This document shows positions 46,206 through 56,550 of a stretch of 64,000 nt of DNA, piece by piece. Location of the stretch: contig CATOTG010000008.1 of the NCBI GenBank assembly GCA_951813015.1, positions 496,001 through 560,000 of the forward strand, written 5' to 3'. Below the pieces are notes generated by a model, which saw nothing but the letters and a program-made list of their open reading frames with translations, did not search any database and was not told where the DNA came from. Positions within the stretch are counted from its first letter, which is position 1, and each line of letters opens with the position of its first letter. The stretch comes from an uncultured Thermoanaerobaculia bacterium (GTDB lineage Bacteria > Acidobacteriota > Thermoanaerobaculia > Multivoradales > Multivoraceae). Both the position numbers and the translations under genes were made by a program.

Positions 46206-47459
46206 CTACTGAGCGTAACGCGCCTTCCTGCGCTTGATGTTCGCCTTCAACACGTAGTGGTCGATCAGGGGCGCGAACAGGTTCATGAACAGGATGCCGA
46301 GCATCACGCCTTCCGGGAAGGCGGGATTCACCGTGCGGATGAGAATCGCCAGCACGCCGACCAGGAAACCGTAGATGTACCGACCCTGGTTCGTCTGTGC
46401 CGCGCTGACCGGATCGGTGGCCATGAAGACGATGCCGAAGGCCCAGCCGCCGAGCACGACATGCCAGCCGAAGGGCACGGAGAGCATCGGATTCGTCGTC
46501 GACGCGATCAGGTTGAGCAGCATGGAGGTGGCGAAGGACCCGGCGGTGGCGGCGACCATGATGCGCCATGAGCCGATGCCCGTGGCGATCAGGACCGCGG
46601 CGCCGATCAGGCAGGCCAGGGTCGAGGTCTCGCCCATCGAACCCGGAATGTCGCCCAGGAAGGCTTGCATCCAGGTCACGGAGCCCTCGATGGCGGCCAG
46701 ACCGTCCAGCGCGGCGCTTGAGCCTTCTTCGGCCTCGTGCACCGCGATGTCGCCGAGGGCACTGGCGCCGCTGTAGCCGTCGGCCGAGGTGCGCGCCGCG
46801 ATCCACACCGCGTCGCCCGAGATCTGGGCGGGATAGGCGAAGAACAGGAACACGCGCGCGGTGAGCGCCGGGTTCAGGACGTTGAAGCCCGTGCCGCCGA
46901 AGATCTCCTTGCCGACGACGACGCCGAAGGTGATGCCGACCGCGACCTGCCACAGCGGGATGGTCGGCGGCAGCACCAGCGGAAAGAGCATGCCGGTGAC
47001 CAGGAAGCCCTCGTTCACGTCGTGGCGGCGGACGACCGCGAACAGGCCCTCCCAAAGTCCGCCGACGGCGAAGGTCACGATCAGGACCGGCAGGTAGTAG
47101 AGCGCGCCGTGGACCGAGTTCGAGAGCAGGCTGGTCGCGTCGAAGGGCAGCCCGAGCGTCTCCATCGCGTCGGTCCGCCAGTTGGGCAGCGCGCTGGCGC
47201 CGCCGGCGATCGCCACGTGGATCTGCCGGCCGGTGTTCCACATCGCCATCAGGACGCAGGGCACGAGCGCGACGACGACCGTCATCATCAACCGCTTCAG
47301 GTCGAGCGCATCGCGCACGTGGGCGGCGCCGGCGGTCGTCTTGCCCGGCGTGTACAGGAAGGTGTCGGGCGCTTCGTACAGGGGATAGAAGCGCTCGAGC
47401 TTCCCGCCCCGCTCGAAGTGGCGGGCCTGGCGGTCGAGGATTCTGCGCAGGAACTTCAT
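46206..47459 (-). CDS. nqrB: Na+-NQR subunit B, Ser at the FMN-attachment position
   Basis: 417 residues, about ten membrane helices; the core Na+-translocating subunit, which also binds riboflavin and quinone. Conserved stretches include [46 protein letters not shown] and MATDPVSA. The flavinylation motif, usually DGxSGATAL with Thr as FMN acceptor, reads DGYSGASAL here, so residue 233 is Ser (AGT at 46763-46761). Otherwise intact. 16 nt after nqrA. Confidence 0.95.
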   Translation of the reverse strand: MKFLRRILDRQARHFERGGKLERFYPLYEAPDTFLYTPGKTTAGAAHVRDALDLKRLMMTVVVALVPCVLMAMWNTGRQIHVAIAGGASALPNWRTDAMETLGLPFDATSLLSNSVHGALYYLPVLIVTFAVGGLWEGLFAVVRRHDVNEGFLVTGMLFPLVLPPTIPLWQVAVGITFGVVVGKEIFGGTGFNVLNPALTARVFLFFAYPAQISGDAVWIAARTSADGYSGASALGDIAVHEAEEGSSAALDGLAAIEGSVTWMQAFLGDIPGSMGETSTLACLIGAAVLIATGIGSWRIMVAATAGSFATSMLLNLIASTTNPMLSVPFGWHVVLGGWAFGIVFMATDPVSAAQTNQGRYIYGFLVGVLAILIRTVNPAFPEGVMLGILFMNLFAPLIDHYVLKANIKRRKARYAQ

Positions 47460-47475
47460 CGTCGGCGGGCGGCGT

Positions 47476-48882
47476 CTAGCCTTCCTTCTCGATCAGTTCG
47501 AGCGCGTCGCGCAGGTAGGGGCCGTACTCCGTCTTGCCGGGGCAAACGAAGGTGCACAGAGCCAGATCCTCCTCGAGCAGTTCGAGGCACCCGAGTTCCT
47601 CGGCGCGCTCGATGTCGCCGGCGACCAGTGACTTGAGCAGAAAGGTCGGCTGCAGATCCCAGGGAAAGACGCTCTCGTAGAGGCCGACCGGAACGATCGC
47701 CCGCGGCGATCCGAAGGTGGTCGTCGTCATCGCGAACGACTTGCGCGGCAGCAGGGAGGAGGCGAAGGCGCGGGCTCGCGAGAACGCGCCGAAGCCCGGC
47801 TGCAGCCAGCCCAGAAAGCGGCGGTCGCGGTCGTCCTCGAGCACGCTGACCGTGTCGTGGAAGCGGCCCAGGTAGCCGTGCAGGTCGGCCGGTGCGCCCT
47901 CGCCGATCGCGGTCCGCCCGCTGAGCGGCGAGCCGGTGACGACTCGCACGGCATCGTCGGGGATCACCGCCGCGCCGTCGCCGAGCTCGCCCCGGGTCAC
48001 GTCGGCGAGCGAGGCGCCGAGCCGCGTGCGGAGCAGCCGTGGCCTGCGGACCGGGGGCCCGGCGAGGGCGACGATGCGCGAGATGTCCGGCTCGCCGGTC
48101 GCGAACAGGCGACCGATCGCCAATGTGTCCTGGAGCCCGATCTGCCAGATGAGCTTGCTGCGATCGACCGGGTCCAGGGTGTGGATGTGCAGTCCCGGCG
48201 CGCCGGCGGGGTGGGGGCCGACGAACTCCTCGATTCGTATCCGGCCGCTGGCCTCGAGGCCGGCCAGGGTCCCGGGAGCGCGGCAGACGTAGACCGGCCC
48301 TTCGGTCAGCCGGGCGAGAGCCGCGAGGCCCCGTTCCAGATCGCCGGCCCGACCTGCCGCGATCCGGTCGGCTTCGGGCGCGAAGGGCTCGCTGTTCATC
48401 GCGGTCACGAAGATCGACTTCGGCGTCGATCCCGGCGCCGCGGTGCGGCCGAAGGGCCGGGCCCGGAGGGCGGCCCAGTCGCCGGACTCGACGAGCAGCG
48501 CCGCGACTTCCTCGCGGGAGATGGCGCCGGGGTGACGTCCGGTGTAGCTGCCGAAGCCGACCTGGGCGCCGCCGCTCGCGCGGTCGGAGGCGTCCACGCG
48601 AACGACGACCGAGATCAGGGCCCGCTTGGCGCCCCGGTTCACCGCCGTGACCGCGCCCGCCGCAGGCGACGTGAATCGGGCGCCGGGCTGCTTGCGGTCC
48701 TCGAACAGGAGCTGCCCGCGCCGCACCGCGTCCCCCGGCGAGACATGCATCGCCGGCTTCATGCCGGGATAGTCGGCCGCGACGACCGCGACCGCGCCGG
48801 GCGCCGCCGCGTCGTCCAGCGTCTGCTCGGGAGCGCCCGAAATGGGCACGCGCAATCCCCGTCTGAAACGGTGTGTGCCCAT
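47476..48882 (-). CDS. nqrA: Na+-NQR subunit A
   Basis: 468 residues. Soluble cytoplasmic subunit of the complex. Recognised by [40 protein letters not shown], the [19 protein letters not shown] segment and the C-terminal [17 protein letters not shown]. It is first in the operon, with a promoter 86 nt upstream of its ATG. Confidence 0.95.
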   Translation of the reverse strand: MGTHRFRRGLRVPISGAPEQTLDDAAAPGAVAVVAADYPGMKPAMHVSPGDAVRRGQLLFEDRKQPGARFTSPAAGAVTAVNRGAKRALISVVVRVDASDRASGGAQVGFGSYTGRHPGAISREEVAALLVESGDWAALRARPFGRTAAPGSTPKSIFVTAMNSEPFAPEADRIAAGRAGDLERGLAALARLTEGPVYVCRAPGTLAGLEASGRIRIEEFVGPHPAGAPGLHIHTLDPVDRSKLIWQIGLQDTLAIGRLFATGEPDISRIVALAGPPVRRPRLLRTRLGASLADVTRGELGDGAAVIPDDAVRVVTGSPLSGRTAIGEGAPADLHGYLGRFHDTVSVLEDDRDRRFLGWLQPGFGAFSRARAFASSLLPRKSFAMTTTTFGSPRAIVPVGLYESVFPWDLQPTFLLKSLVAGDIERAEELGCLELLEEDLALCTFVCPGKTEYGPYLRDALELIEKEG

Positions 48883-48894
48883 CGATCGAGACGT

Positions 48895-48928
48895 GCTCTA
48901 TTCCGGCGATCGAGCTCTATTCCGGCGA
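48895..48928. repeat. 15-bp direct repeat in the nqr leader
   Basis: gctctattccggcga at 48895-48909 and 48914-48928, 19 nt apart, between the promoter and the nqrA start. It could be an operator or an RNA element; nothing in the sequence decides. Confidence 0.75.
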
Positions 48929-48967
48929 GCGAGGGCGCATCGGAACGCGTCGCTCAACCGGAAAGAG

Positions 48968-48996
48968 ACTATTCCACAACGGTGGGGGATCGGCAA
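48968..48996 (-). promoter_or_regulatory. Sigma70-type promoter of the nqr operon
   Basis: Minus strand: TTGCCG (48996-48991), 17-nt spacer, AATAGT (48973-48968), the same layout as the rimP promoter. Each box matches consensus at 4 of 6 positions. Confidence 0.5.
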
Positions 48997-49151
48997 CAGC
49001 AAGCTGTCCCATGAGAGAGCATGTGGGGACGGTGCGCGCGATCCCGGAGAACTGCCTGATCAAGGTGTTGCGCCCCATGGCCGGGCGAGTGCAGCGCGGC
49101 GTCTGCCACGGGCCGTCGATCGGCTGGTCGCGCCCGCGGACACAGCGACGC

Positions 49152-50258
49152 TCAGGAGCGGCCGCTCAGCAACTTCCAGTCCCGCCGGTCATCGGTGGTC
49201 AGGTCGAGCAGTTCGTAGTGCGCCAGCTTGTTCCTCAGGCGATAGAGAGGCGAGGCCCGGTTCACGGCAGCCCGCGGCGCCCCAAGCTCGTCGCGATAGC
49301 GGACTACGTGCCTGAGTTCAACGCGGTCCAGGGAAGACACCGACCCTGGTTGGCCACTGTCCCTGGAGAGCCGAAGGGGAAGCCTGAAGCCAGGTCCGAA
49401 CTCACGCACTATCTCGGCCTGTCGCTCCCCGACCATCGGCAGCAGAGCTGACGCCTGTGCAGCCCAGAGCCGTCGATTCAACTCGGTGAGCCTGCCCTGC
49501 GCGCAAAGCAGAGTGGAGTGAACCAGCGGTCTGGCTCTGGGCCCATCCACCGTGCCGGCCTCCCATGCCTCCGGTGTCTGCCCCGACCATCCCCTCCGGG
49601 CCGCATCTGCTTCCAGAAGCGGCCAGGGGCGGAGGATCTTCTCCGGCCGGGCGCCAATGAGTCTCTCCGCCAGGCAAACGTCCCACTGTGCGAGTTGAGC
49701 GACCGTAGCGGCGATGAGGAAGCGATACTCCGGGTCCGGCAGGTCCTTCTCCCTCAGGGCGAGCATGAAGAGATCGTCTCGATGCACAACCTCGCGGAAC
49801 TCGCAGTACTGCACAGACACATCGCTGAGTTCCGGTTGGGGAAAGCAGCCGCCGCACAACGGCACGACGAAGACGCCTGGCGGCGCGCCGCTGCCCTGGT
49901 TCCGGCAGGCGTCGGAGTACCGCAGGAGGAGGTCGCGCCAGCTGGGCCACGTTGCAGGACGAACTCCATGGAGCCAGACGATGCGATTCCGGAAGCGCGG
50001 GCTTCTCAACAACTCCCGCGCGGGTGCTGGAGGCGTCAATTCGGCGACTGCCCGGCCGAGCAGCTCGCGACGTCTCCCCGCGTCGGCGGCGTCAAGCGGC
50101 GTCCACTGCCCCCAGTCGCAGCGTTTCTGCAGCTCACTCTCCAGTCCGTCGGGAAGTGTCGCCGGGAAACGCAACACGACACTTGAACCGCCGCGCAGCT
50201 TCCTGACCAGCCGTCGAACGAAGGCGAGGGGGCCCGGCAGGTCCCATGGTCCAGCCAA
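49152..50258 (-). CDS. Unknown partner of the giant ATPase, possible degenerate NTPase
   Basis: 368 residues, TTG start 4 nt after the stop of the large gene, so the two are surely one transcript. No signal peptide or membrane helix. The N-terminal third has a beta strand (GGSSVVLRFP) where a P-loop would be, but no GxxxxGK. Later strands NRIVWLHGV and GVFVVPLCGG alternate with helices as in AAA/STAND folds, which suggests a P-loop-like domain without the nucleotide loop. The C-terminal half is Arg-rich and helical, ending in LRNKLAHYELLD. I do not recognise the family. Confidence 0.7.
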   Translation of the reverse strand: MAGPWDLPGPLAFVRRLVRKLRGGSSVVLRFPATLPDGLESELQKRCDWGQWTPLDAADAGRRRELLGRAVAELTPPAPARELLRSPRFRNRIVWLHGVRPATWPSWRDLLLRYSDACRNQGSGAPPGVFVVPLCGGCFPQPELSDVSVQYCEFREVVHRDDLFMLALREKDLPDPEYRFLIAATVAQLAQWDVCLAERLIGARPEKILRPWPLLEADAARRGWSGQTPEAWEAGTVDGPRARPLVHSTLLCAQGRLTELNRRLWAAQASALLPMVGERQAEIVREFGPGFRLPLRLSRDSGQPGSVSSLDRVELRHVVRYRDELGAPRAAVNRASPLYRLRNKLAHYELLDLTTDDRRDWKLLSGRS

Positions 50259-50262
50259 GGAC

Positions 50263-53200
50263 TCAGCTCACGCTCAGGTCGAGGATGGCCCGGACGACCG
50301 GGTCAACGCAGAGCGGCTCCTCGCCGTCTCGCGTGACAAGCCGGAGCATTTCGAGCAGCCGCTGCGCCTGCGTCCGTTCCGGGCCGGGTACCGGCCCCGG
50401 TTCCTCGGACAATGAGATCTGAGCCGCACCGCCGAACAGCCGATTCTGCTCGTCCTCTCGCACCGGGCGGGGCCGGTGATCGGAGGTTTCGCGGCCCGAG
50501 TCGACCTCCACCTGCCGAAGGGCGTCCCGCAGGACTGGCCGATCGAGACCGAATGCACCGCGTAGCTCGTCGGCGTACTCCTTCATGAGCTCGTGCATGC
50601 CGCCCGCTTCCAGCAGACCTTTCGGCCCGTCTCTCTTGATGCCTCGGCGGATGAGCTCCAGCAGAACAGGCCAGCCGCCCGCCTCCAGCGCCAACTCCGA
50701 TTCCTGATCGCTCGTCAACTTGTGACCGATGTCGGGTTCATCGTCGAGCCACTTGGCCGCGAAGCCGAGAGTCCACGGTTCCAGGCGAACGGCGCGGAAC
50801 ACTGTCTGTGCCTTTACCGCTCGCCCTGCTGGCTGGGCAAGATCGACCGTGGCCTCCCGGGCATCGGGCGGCGGCAGGTCCCACGTCGGTATGTCGGCCC
50901 CCATGTCCAGTGAGAACAACTTCCGCATGTCGGCCACGAAGACGACCCTCGCGTAGGGTCGGGCGCTCAGTCGTTCCAGCTCCCGCCGGGCCACATCGAC
51001 CCAATCGCGTTTCCAGTTCCCGGACACCGTCAACACGACGGTGTCGGCGCCGTCTCGTGTCCGACGTTGCAGACGGCGCCTGAGGTGCTCCTTGAACTCG
51101 GTGACTGAATCGGCCTCGGGCAGCTCTCGCGCCGCGATGGGGCCTTGAGCCAGGAAATGGCCAACGTTCCGGATGCCGGCGGCCTCCACGCCGCAGAGCA
51201 CGATCACCCCATGGCCGTACGGTTCGCCGACGACCTGCCGCTCTTGCCACAGGGTCAATGGGCGGTGTAGCGGCCCCTTGTCGACGTGGTGCCGGCGTAT
51301 GTCGTGGGGTCCGAGTTTCAAGGGCCTCTGCCCGGCACTCAGGTCCTCGAGCCGGTTCTCGATGTCTCTGGACGTTCCCAGCAGGTTGAGGACGTTCGGA
51401 TTCCGGAGAGTGTGACTTCCTCCTTCCTCGATTTCGCGGAGAACGCCGAGATCGACCATCTCCCGAAGCAGTGAGCTGAACTCCATGTTTCCGCCGAGCC
51501 TGGGGAATCCTCCCTCGTACCAGACGCGGGCGTGCCTCTGGATCCTGGCGTCCTTCATGCCGTGGCGCAGCAGATTCGGGTTGGTGTGACACTCGAACGC
51601 GATGGCGTAGGCGATCGCTTCATACCGGGGATCGAGCTGCAGCGTCCATTCGAAACGCCGGCGAATGTCCTCCTGGAGATCGGGATCCCGGTCGATCGAG
51701 TCGAGCAGATCCGAGGTGATTCTCCTCGGCACCGACGCCTTGTCGGAATCCAGGGACCTGGCGACGATCTCATCGCCGTAGATCTGAATGAGACTGGGGT
51801 AGTAGTTCGCTCCGGCAAGCACTCGCTGCGCCAGTCGCTCCGTCTCGAAGCGGAAGCCACAGGCCTGAAGCGGGCCCTGGAGGAGGTCCAGTGCGTGCCT
51901 CTGATTGCCTTCGTCGATGAACGGGCCGATGCGGACCGGATTGCCGAGGTGCGCCAGAGGATGATTCGACTGGTTCGTCGTTCGCAGGACGTTGTGCAGG
52001 CCGGCGAACACGACCTTGATGGACTGGTCGTGATCCATCAGGGACTTGAGGCGCGCAGATTCCGCGAAGCTCTCGCGTGAACTGTTCTGGGTATCCCGTT
52101 CCAGAAAGTTGTCCGCCTCGTCGAAGAGAAGCAGGAGCCTTCTGCCGGAATCCCGGTTGAAAGTGCTGTGCAGGGCCTTGATGAAGCGCCGGATGCTCTC
52201 GTCGCGCTGGGTCGGCTTCCGCACGGAATCGTCAATGGCCCTCCGTTCCCTCAGCGCACTCCAGATGGCCGGCCAGATGTCGGCTGTGTCTATCTCCCCG
52301 ATACCCTGCGCCTTCAGGTCGATCCAGATGGCGAACCGGCCAGAACCCCTGTAGTTGCGCTCGACGTGCCGGAGAAGGGCGGTCTTTCCCAGCTGCCTGC
52401 CGCCATACACGAAGCAGGAGCCCCGGAAGTTCGCTATCGCTTCGGCTTCCGCGTCCCGGCCGAAGAACATCTCTGGCGGTACGAGGCTGGCCCGCCGAAT
52501 GAAGGGCTGGTTGTAGGTGTACGGCAGGCTGCAGGCGAAGAAGGCCGCCAGGCGGGAGCCGCCCTGGGCCGCGAGGAAAGCGAGAAGCGGTTCGTCGAGC
52601 GTGAGGAGCGACGTCCTCTTTGCAAGGCAACTTCGGACGAGTTGCTCCCTGGTCTGCCTTCCCAGCGCATGAAGAGTGACGACGATTGCCGCCTCCTGCC
52701 GGCGGGATTGCTCCATGCGCTGGTGGATCGCCTCTGCCTCGGGAGGATCGAGGAGCAGCATCAACCGATAGGAACCCCTTGCCTCCGAACCGAAGTGTGG
52801 CAGCGGGCAGACCTCGCGCCTCTCGATTGGCGCCACCTTGAGCCTTGCGCCAACGAACCCCGGTACCGGTGAGTCGAACGTGACCTCGGGATCGATGAAA
52901 CCAAGGCTCCTCATCAGCTCCGTGGTTGCCCGGGCAAGCCGATCGGGTTTGCCGACCGGCACATTCCTGAGCGCCACCCACGCCTCAAGCAGCGCGCGTG
53001 CCGAGGCGCGCTCGCTCTCGTCCAGATGATCGAATCGCAAGGGGCCGTGACTCTGGCCGCTGGCCGCTGACCGGATCAGTTCCGTCCAGTTGTCTGCAAG
53101 TCCCACCCGCGAGCGGAGATCGTCGTGGTCGATGTCCAGGTAGTTCTGAAGCGTTGACGGCCTGCTTTGCCGACTCGGGAGCGGGGTGTCCTGCGGCGTG

Positions 53201-56200
53201 CGATACAGCAGTTCGTTGGCAACGAGGAGATCGCCGTCCTCCAGGCTCTGTTCGATGGCCTTGCGCAGGGGGGCCTCGTCGTCGGGGAAGGACGCGGCGA
53301 CCTCTTGGCGCAGCTTGTCCCGCTCCTCCCGAGCGGCGGCTTCGAGATCACTGCGTACCGCGTCCGACTCGCCGCGAAGGAGGTTGTAGCGGGGCCGTTC
53401 GTTCTCGGTCGATTCGAGCTGGATGGCTTCGAGGCGAGCCAGTAGACTGCTGTTCCTGTTGGCCGAGATCCGGCTCCTGGAAAAGGCCAGGTCGACTTCC
53501 TGCCGGATGTCCAGAAGTTCGGCAGCCAGGACGCGTTGGCAGAGGTGGCGCTCTTCCTCGATGCGATTCCTGAGCGACTGGGTATCGTCCTCTGCTGCGG
53601 CGGCTTCGAGCCAATCGATGATGTCAGCGGCGAGAAGGAGGTCGCCACGTTCGCAGTAGTGCTCGAAGGCGACCGGTAACTCGAGAGGCGTCGATTCGAG
53701 CAGGGCGTCGAGGGTGGCCTGCGGAGTAACCGGGTCTTCCTCTGACTCATCCGCGGCAAGATCGGGAAACGGCAACAGTGCGGATCGCAGCAGGAAGCCG
53801 GTATCGTGCTCCTCCGACTCGCCCTCCCCGCCTGGCGAGTTCAGAATGGCTGCAGCCCGCCGAACGGCGCCGGCTGCGAGTGAAGATGCCGCCATCAGAA
53901 GGGTGTCCCCGCCGCTCTCCAGGGCCATCGCGTCCAGGCGTTGGAGAAGGTCCGCGGACTTGTGACGCAGGGTCTGGACTAACTTGGCGATGACTTGCTC
54001 GTGATGGTCGGTGTCGGGAGTACGCGCCGCTTCCAGGTCGAGATAGCGTTCCGCGAGGGAAAGCGGCTCTTCCAGATGTCGGCGAAACTGGACCAGGGTC
54101 TTCGCACCGATCCTCTGTTGGGATGACAGCAAGGCGGTGGCGAAGCGGTCGACGATCTTGCGAAGTTCGTCCCTGTCGGCCAGCTGTGCAGCCAGCCGCC
54201 GTACGATCGCGGTCTGTCCTCCTGAGCGCATGGCCTGCGTCAGGCGGCCGAGCTGATTGTCGTCCTGGCAGAGGACGTTCCAGATCCGGTTTGCCGGGAT
54301 GTAGGTCAGCTTGCGCTGTTGCCCGATCTCCGACCAGCTCTCGAGGTCCTTGCGAAACGTCGCCACGGAGTCCTCGTGGCTCGCACGGTCGCGGGCGGTC
54401 CGGAGGATCGTGTCGGCGTCCAGGTGGGTCTTCTGGAGATCCCAGAGGCGATGGGCCACCGAAAATGTGAAGGCTCCCAATTCCTCGATGCCCTCATGCT
54501 CGAGGCGCCCGAGGTAGGCGGTGGCGCCGGAGTATGGGGCGATCACCGCGACGGGCAGGGCGCCGGCGAGGCCGATGAGTGCGTTGACATTCCTTTCCGC
54601 GGGATCCCGGCGATCCTGGACGGTCGACTGGGCTTGCGCGAGCGCGGCCAGAACCGGCTCGACCAGCGGGCTGTCGGGCCGCTGGAGCCGACTGGCGTAG
54701 AGCGCGGCCGCCAGAGCCTGCGCCGGCGGCTGGCCGGCGTCGATTCCGGATTCTTCGGCGAGGCGGCACACCTCGTGGGCAAATGCGAGGCGGGGCGGGT
54801 CGTCGGTCAGCGCCTCAGCCATGGCATCGCGAACTCGCTGCTCCCGCTCGTCCCATTCGCCTCGGTCTGTTGCGTCTTCAGGCAGAGGGCCCTGGCACGT
54901 GGGCGACGCGCCGGGTTCGGACTCCTCAACATGGGCGTCGGGGCGGGGTGCGGCGGTTTCCGCATCTTCCGCCGGGGTCGGCTCGGACGTTGAGGAACCA
55001 GTGGCTTCACCGATCGACGAGTCGTCTCGACCCGGTACGGCCACGTGGAGGTCCGCGACGGAGTCGACCGGCGTCTCTTCCGCGGACGCGGCTTCTCGAG
55101 GAGGTGCATTGCCAGTTCGCGAATCTCCCCCAAGCCGTCCGCGCCGCGGCATGAACGCGGACTTCTCAATCCCGCCTGCCTCATCGGCCTCATCGGGATC
55201 GCACTCGGGTGTCCCGCGGTCTTCGCCTTTCCAGAGACCAGGCGCCGGATCGAGTGCGGCGAGAAGCCTGGCGCTGGCTTCGCGCGAGCTGCGCCGCGCC
55301 CGAACGGCCTGAATGCGCAGGTCGTCCCGCTGGTCTGCCCAGGAGGTGAGCGCTGCACCCTCTTCAGGTTTGGTTTGCCGCAGTCGGCTGAGTTGGCGTT
55401 CCAGGTCGCGGTGCGCGTCGTGGATCTCCCGCACCGTCTCCGCCAACGACGGCAGCGAGTGAGCCAGCCTTTCATGCTCGGACTTCGCCATCCCCGGTTC
55501 GATGCCGTGCGGCTCCAGCTCCAGCCAGAGGCGGCGCAGCCTTCCCACGCTCTCGGTGTCGACCAGGCCGCGACGGGAGTCCCCGACGAGTGCGTCGAGA
55601 AACTCGAGAACGAAACGCCGCAGCGTTTTCGCGCCTTCGTACTCCAGTTCCTTCTTCCGGGATCGAACGGCACTCCGGAACACGTCCAGCCGCCCTTCAA
55701 GGGTCTTCGCAAGGCCGTGCAGGGAGTCCAAGGCCGCGGCATCGTCCAGGGCGGCCGGAAGGCGGACGAGAGAGTCGAAGCCGGGCTCCAATGCAGTCTC
55801 GTGGGCGCGGGCGAGCCTCCTGGCAAGCTCCAGCTTCTGGTTGCCGGAAGACTCCGCGTAGAGCGCGGTCGCTCTGGCGAGCACCGCAGGGAGGTCGACC
55901 CCGACCTCAGGGTCGGCGAGGTCCGGCTCGTTGTTGCCCGACTCGGCCCGGTGGTTCGTCCCCTCGCGCCCGGCATCGCTCCGGGTGACAAGATCCCGGA
56001 ACTCTCGTCCCAGATCAGGCACCTTCCTCGACACATCCTCGAGGACGGTTCGATCGTCGAGGAGCGTCGCCTTGGCGAACAGCCAGAGCGTCACCTCGAG
56101 GCGTTCGGGATCGCTGAGCGATGACCAGCGCTTGATCCGGGACGCCGTCGCTGCGGTGAAGCTGGCCGTCGTGACGTCTTCCGTGGGAGAGCCTTCGCTC

Positions 56201-56550
56201 GTCGGTTTCGCCAAGTTGCGATCCAGGAACGGTCCCAGGATCTTGTGCTCCAGAGACGGCGGCACAGCGCGGATCGGTACCCTCTGCTTCCTCTCGACGG
56301 TCCTGAAGACGAGGTGAATGTTGAAGAGTTCGCGCCGGAAGTCAGGGTTGCCGTAGAAGGCCGCGAGCAGGGGCCAATCGGCGCGCTTCTTGTCGCCGAT
56401 GTCGCCGACGCGCTGTCGAAAGAAGCCGCATTGCAGCAGCCTGCTTCTCGTTTGTCGGTTCAGTCCGAGCGGTTTCTCGAGTTCCTTCAACCCATTGAGA
56501 CACTCGGGAAGCCCGAACCCCAGAGGTCTTCGGCGTTTCTGCTCCGGCAT
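50263..56550 (-). CDS. Giant STAND-like ATPase of unknown function
   Basis: 2,095 residues, no signal peptide. Residues 1-110 form a small N-terminal domain; about 110-1,340 are mostly helical with coiled-coil-like, charged stretches and an acidic, Pro/Ser-rich spacer at about 470-590. Residues about 1,365-1,600 form an ATPase domain: MFFGRDAEAEAI, Walker A GGRQLGKT (1383-1390, K1389), IWIDLK, and Walker B LLLLFDEAD (D1477, E1478). Winged-helix-like segments (about 1,660-1,720) and a further alpha/beta domain (about 1,750-2,000) follow. The layout recalls STAND signal-transduction ATPases used in antiviral defence, but no known effector domain was recognised. Confidence 0.8.
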   Translation of the reverse strand: MPEQKRRRPLGFGLPECLNGLKELEKPLGLNRQTRSRLLQCGFFRQRVGDIGDKKRADWPLLAAFYGNPDFRRELFNIHLVFRTVERKQRVPIRAVPPSLEHKILGPFLDRNLAKPTSEGSPTEDVTTASFTAATASRIKRWSSLSDPERLEVTLWLFAKATLLDDRTVLEDVSRKVPDLGREFRDLVTRSDAGREGTNHRAESGNNEPDLADPEVGVDLPAVLARATALYAESSGNQKLELARRLARAHETALEPGFDSLVRLPAALDDAAALDSLHGLAKTLEGRLDVFRSAVRSRKKELEYEGAKTLRRFVLEFLDALVGDSRRGLVDTESVGRLRRLWLELEPHGIEPGMAKSEHERLAHSLPSLAETVREIHDAHRDLERQLSRLRQTKPEEGAALTSWADQRDDLRIQAVRARRSSREASARLLAALDPAPGLWKGEDRGTPECDPDEADEAGGIEKSAFMPRRGRLGGDSRTGNAPPREAASAEETPVDSVADLHVAVPGRDDSSIGEATGSSTSEPTPAEDAETAAPRPDAHVEESEPGASPTCQGPLPEDATDRGEWDEREQRVRDAMAEALTDDPPRLAFAHEVCRLAEESGIDAGQPPAQALAAALYASRLQRPDSPLVEPVLAALAQAQSTVQDRRDPAERNVNALIGLAGALPVAVIAPYSGATAYLGRLEHEGIEELGAFTFSVAHRLWDLQKTHLDADTILRTARDRASHEDSVATFRKDLESWSEIGQQRKLTYIPANRIWNVLCQDDNQLGRLTQAMRSGGQTAIVRRLAAQLADRDELRKIVDRFATALLSSQQRIGAKTLVQFRRHLEEPLSLAERYLDLEAARTPDTDHHEQVIAKLVQTLRHKSADLLQRLDAMALESGGDTLLMAASSLAAGAVRRAAAILNSPGGEGESEEHDTGFLLRSALLPFPDLAADESEEDPVTPQATLDALLESTPLELPVAFEHYCERGDLLLAADIIDWLEAAAAEDDTQSLRNRIEEERHLCQRVLAAELLDIRQEVDLAFSRSRISANRNSSLLARLEAIQLESTENERPRYNLLRGESDAVRSDLEAAAREERDKLRQEVAASFPDDEAPLRKAIEQSLEDGDLLVANELLYRTPQDTPLPSRQSRPSTLQNYLDIDHDDLRSRVGLADNWTELIRSAASGQSHGPLRFDHLDESERASARALLEAWVALRNVPVGKPDRLARATTELMRSLGFIDPEVTFDSPVPGFVGARLKVAPIERREVCPLPHFGSEARGSYRLMLLLDPPEAEAIHQRMEQSRRQEAAIVVTLHALGRQTREQLVRSCLAKRTSLLTLDEPLLAFLAAQGGSRLAAFFACSLPYTYNQPFIRRASLVPPEMFFGRDAEAEAIANFRGSCFVYGGRQLGKTALLRHVERNYRGSGRFAIWIDLKAQGIGEIDTADIWPAIWSALRERRAIDDSVRKPTQRDESIRRFIKALHSTFNRDSGRRLLLLFDEADNFLERDTQNSSRESFAESARLKSLMDHDQSIKVVFAGLHNVLRTTNQSNHPLAHLGNPVRIGPFIDEGNQRHALDLLQGPLQACGFRFETERLAQRVLAGANYYPSLIQIYGDEIVARSLDSDKASVPRRITSDLLDSIDRDPDLQEDIRRRFEWTLQLDPRYEAIAYAIAFECHTNPNLLRHGMKDARIQRHARVWYEGGFPRLGGNMEFSSLLREMVDLGVLREIEEGGSHTLRNPNVLNLLGTSRDIENRLEDLSAGQRPLKLGPHDIRRHHVDKGPLHRPLTLWQERQVVGEPYGHGVIVLCGVEAAGIRNVGHFLAQGPIAARELPEADSVTEFKEHLRRRLQRRTRDGADTVVLTVSGNWKRDWVDVARRELERLSARPYARVVFVADMRKLFSLDMGADIPTWDLPPPDAREATVDLAQPAGRAVKAQTVFRAVRLEPWTLGFAAKWLDDEPDIGHKLTSDQESELALEAGGWPVLLELIRRGIKRDGPKGLLEAGGMHELMKEYADELRGAFGLDRPVLRDALRQVEVDSGRETSDHRPRPVREDEQNRLFGGAAQISLSEEPGPVPGPERTQAQRLLEMLRLVTRDGEEPLCVDPVVRAILDLSVS

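Larger units (their letters stand above)
48883..49151. other. Intergenic region upstream of nqrA, nothing else coding
   Basis: Holds the nqr promoter, a leader repeat, and about 120 nt of spacer before the end of the 368-residue gene. No hairpin-plus-T terminator is obvious for the ATPase module. Confidence 0.5.

Noticed and set aside
50263..56550. Assignment of the giant ATPase to a named defence family (BREX, AVAST, DISARM)
   Set aside because: No diagnostic motif of these families beyond a generic P-loop was recognised, so no name is given.
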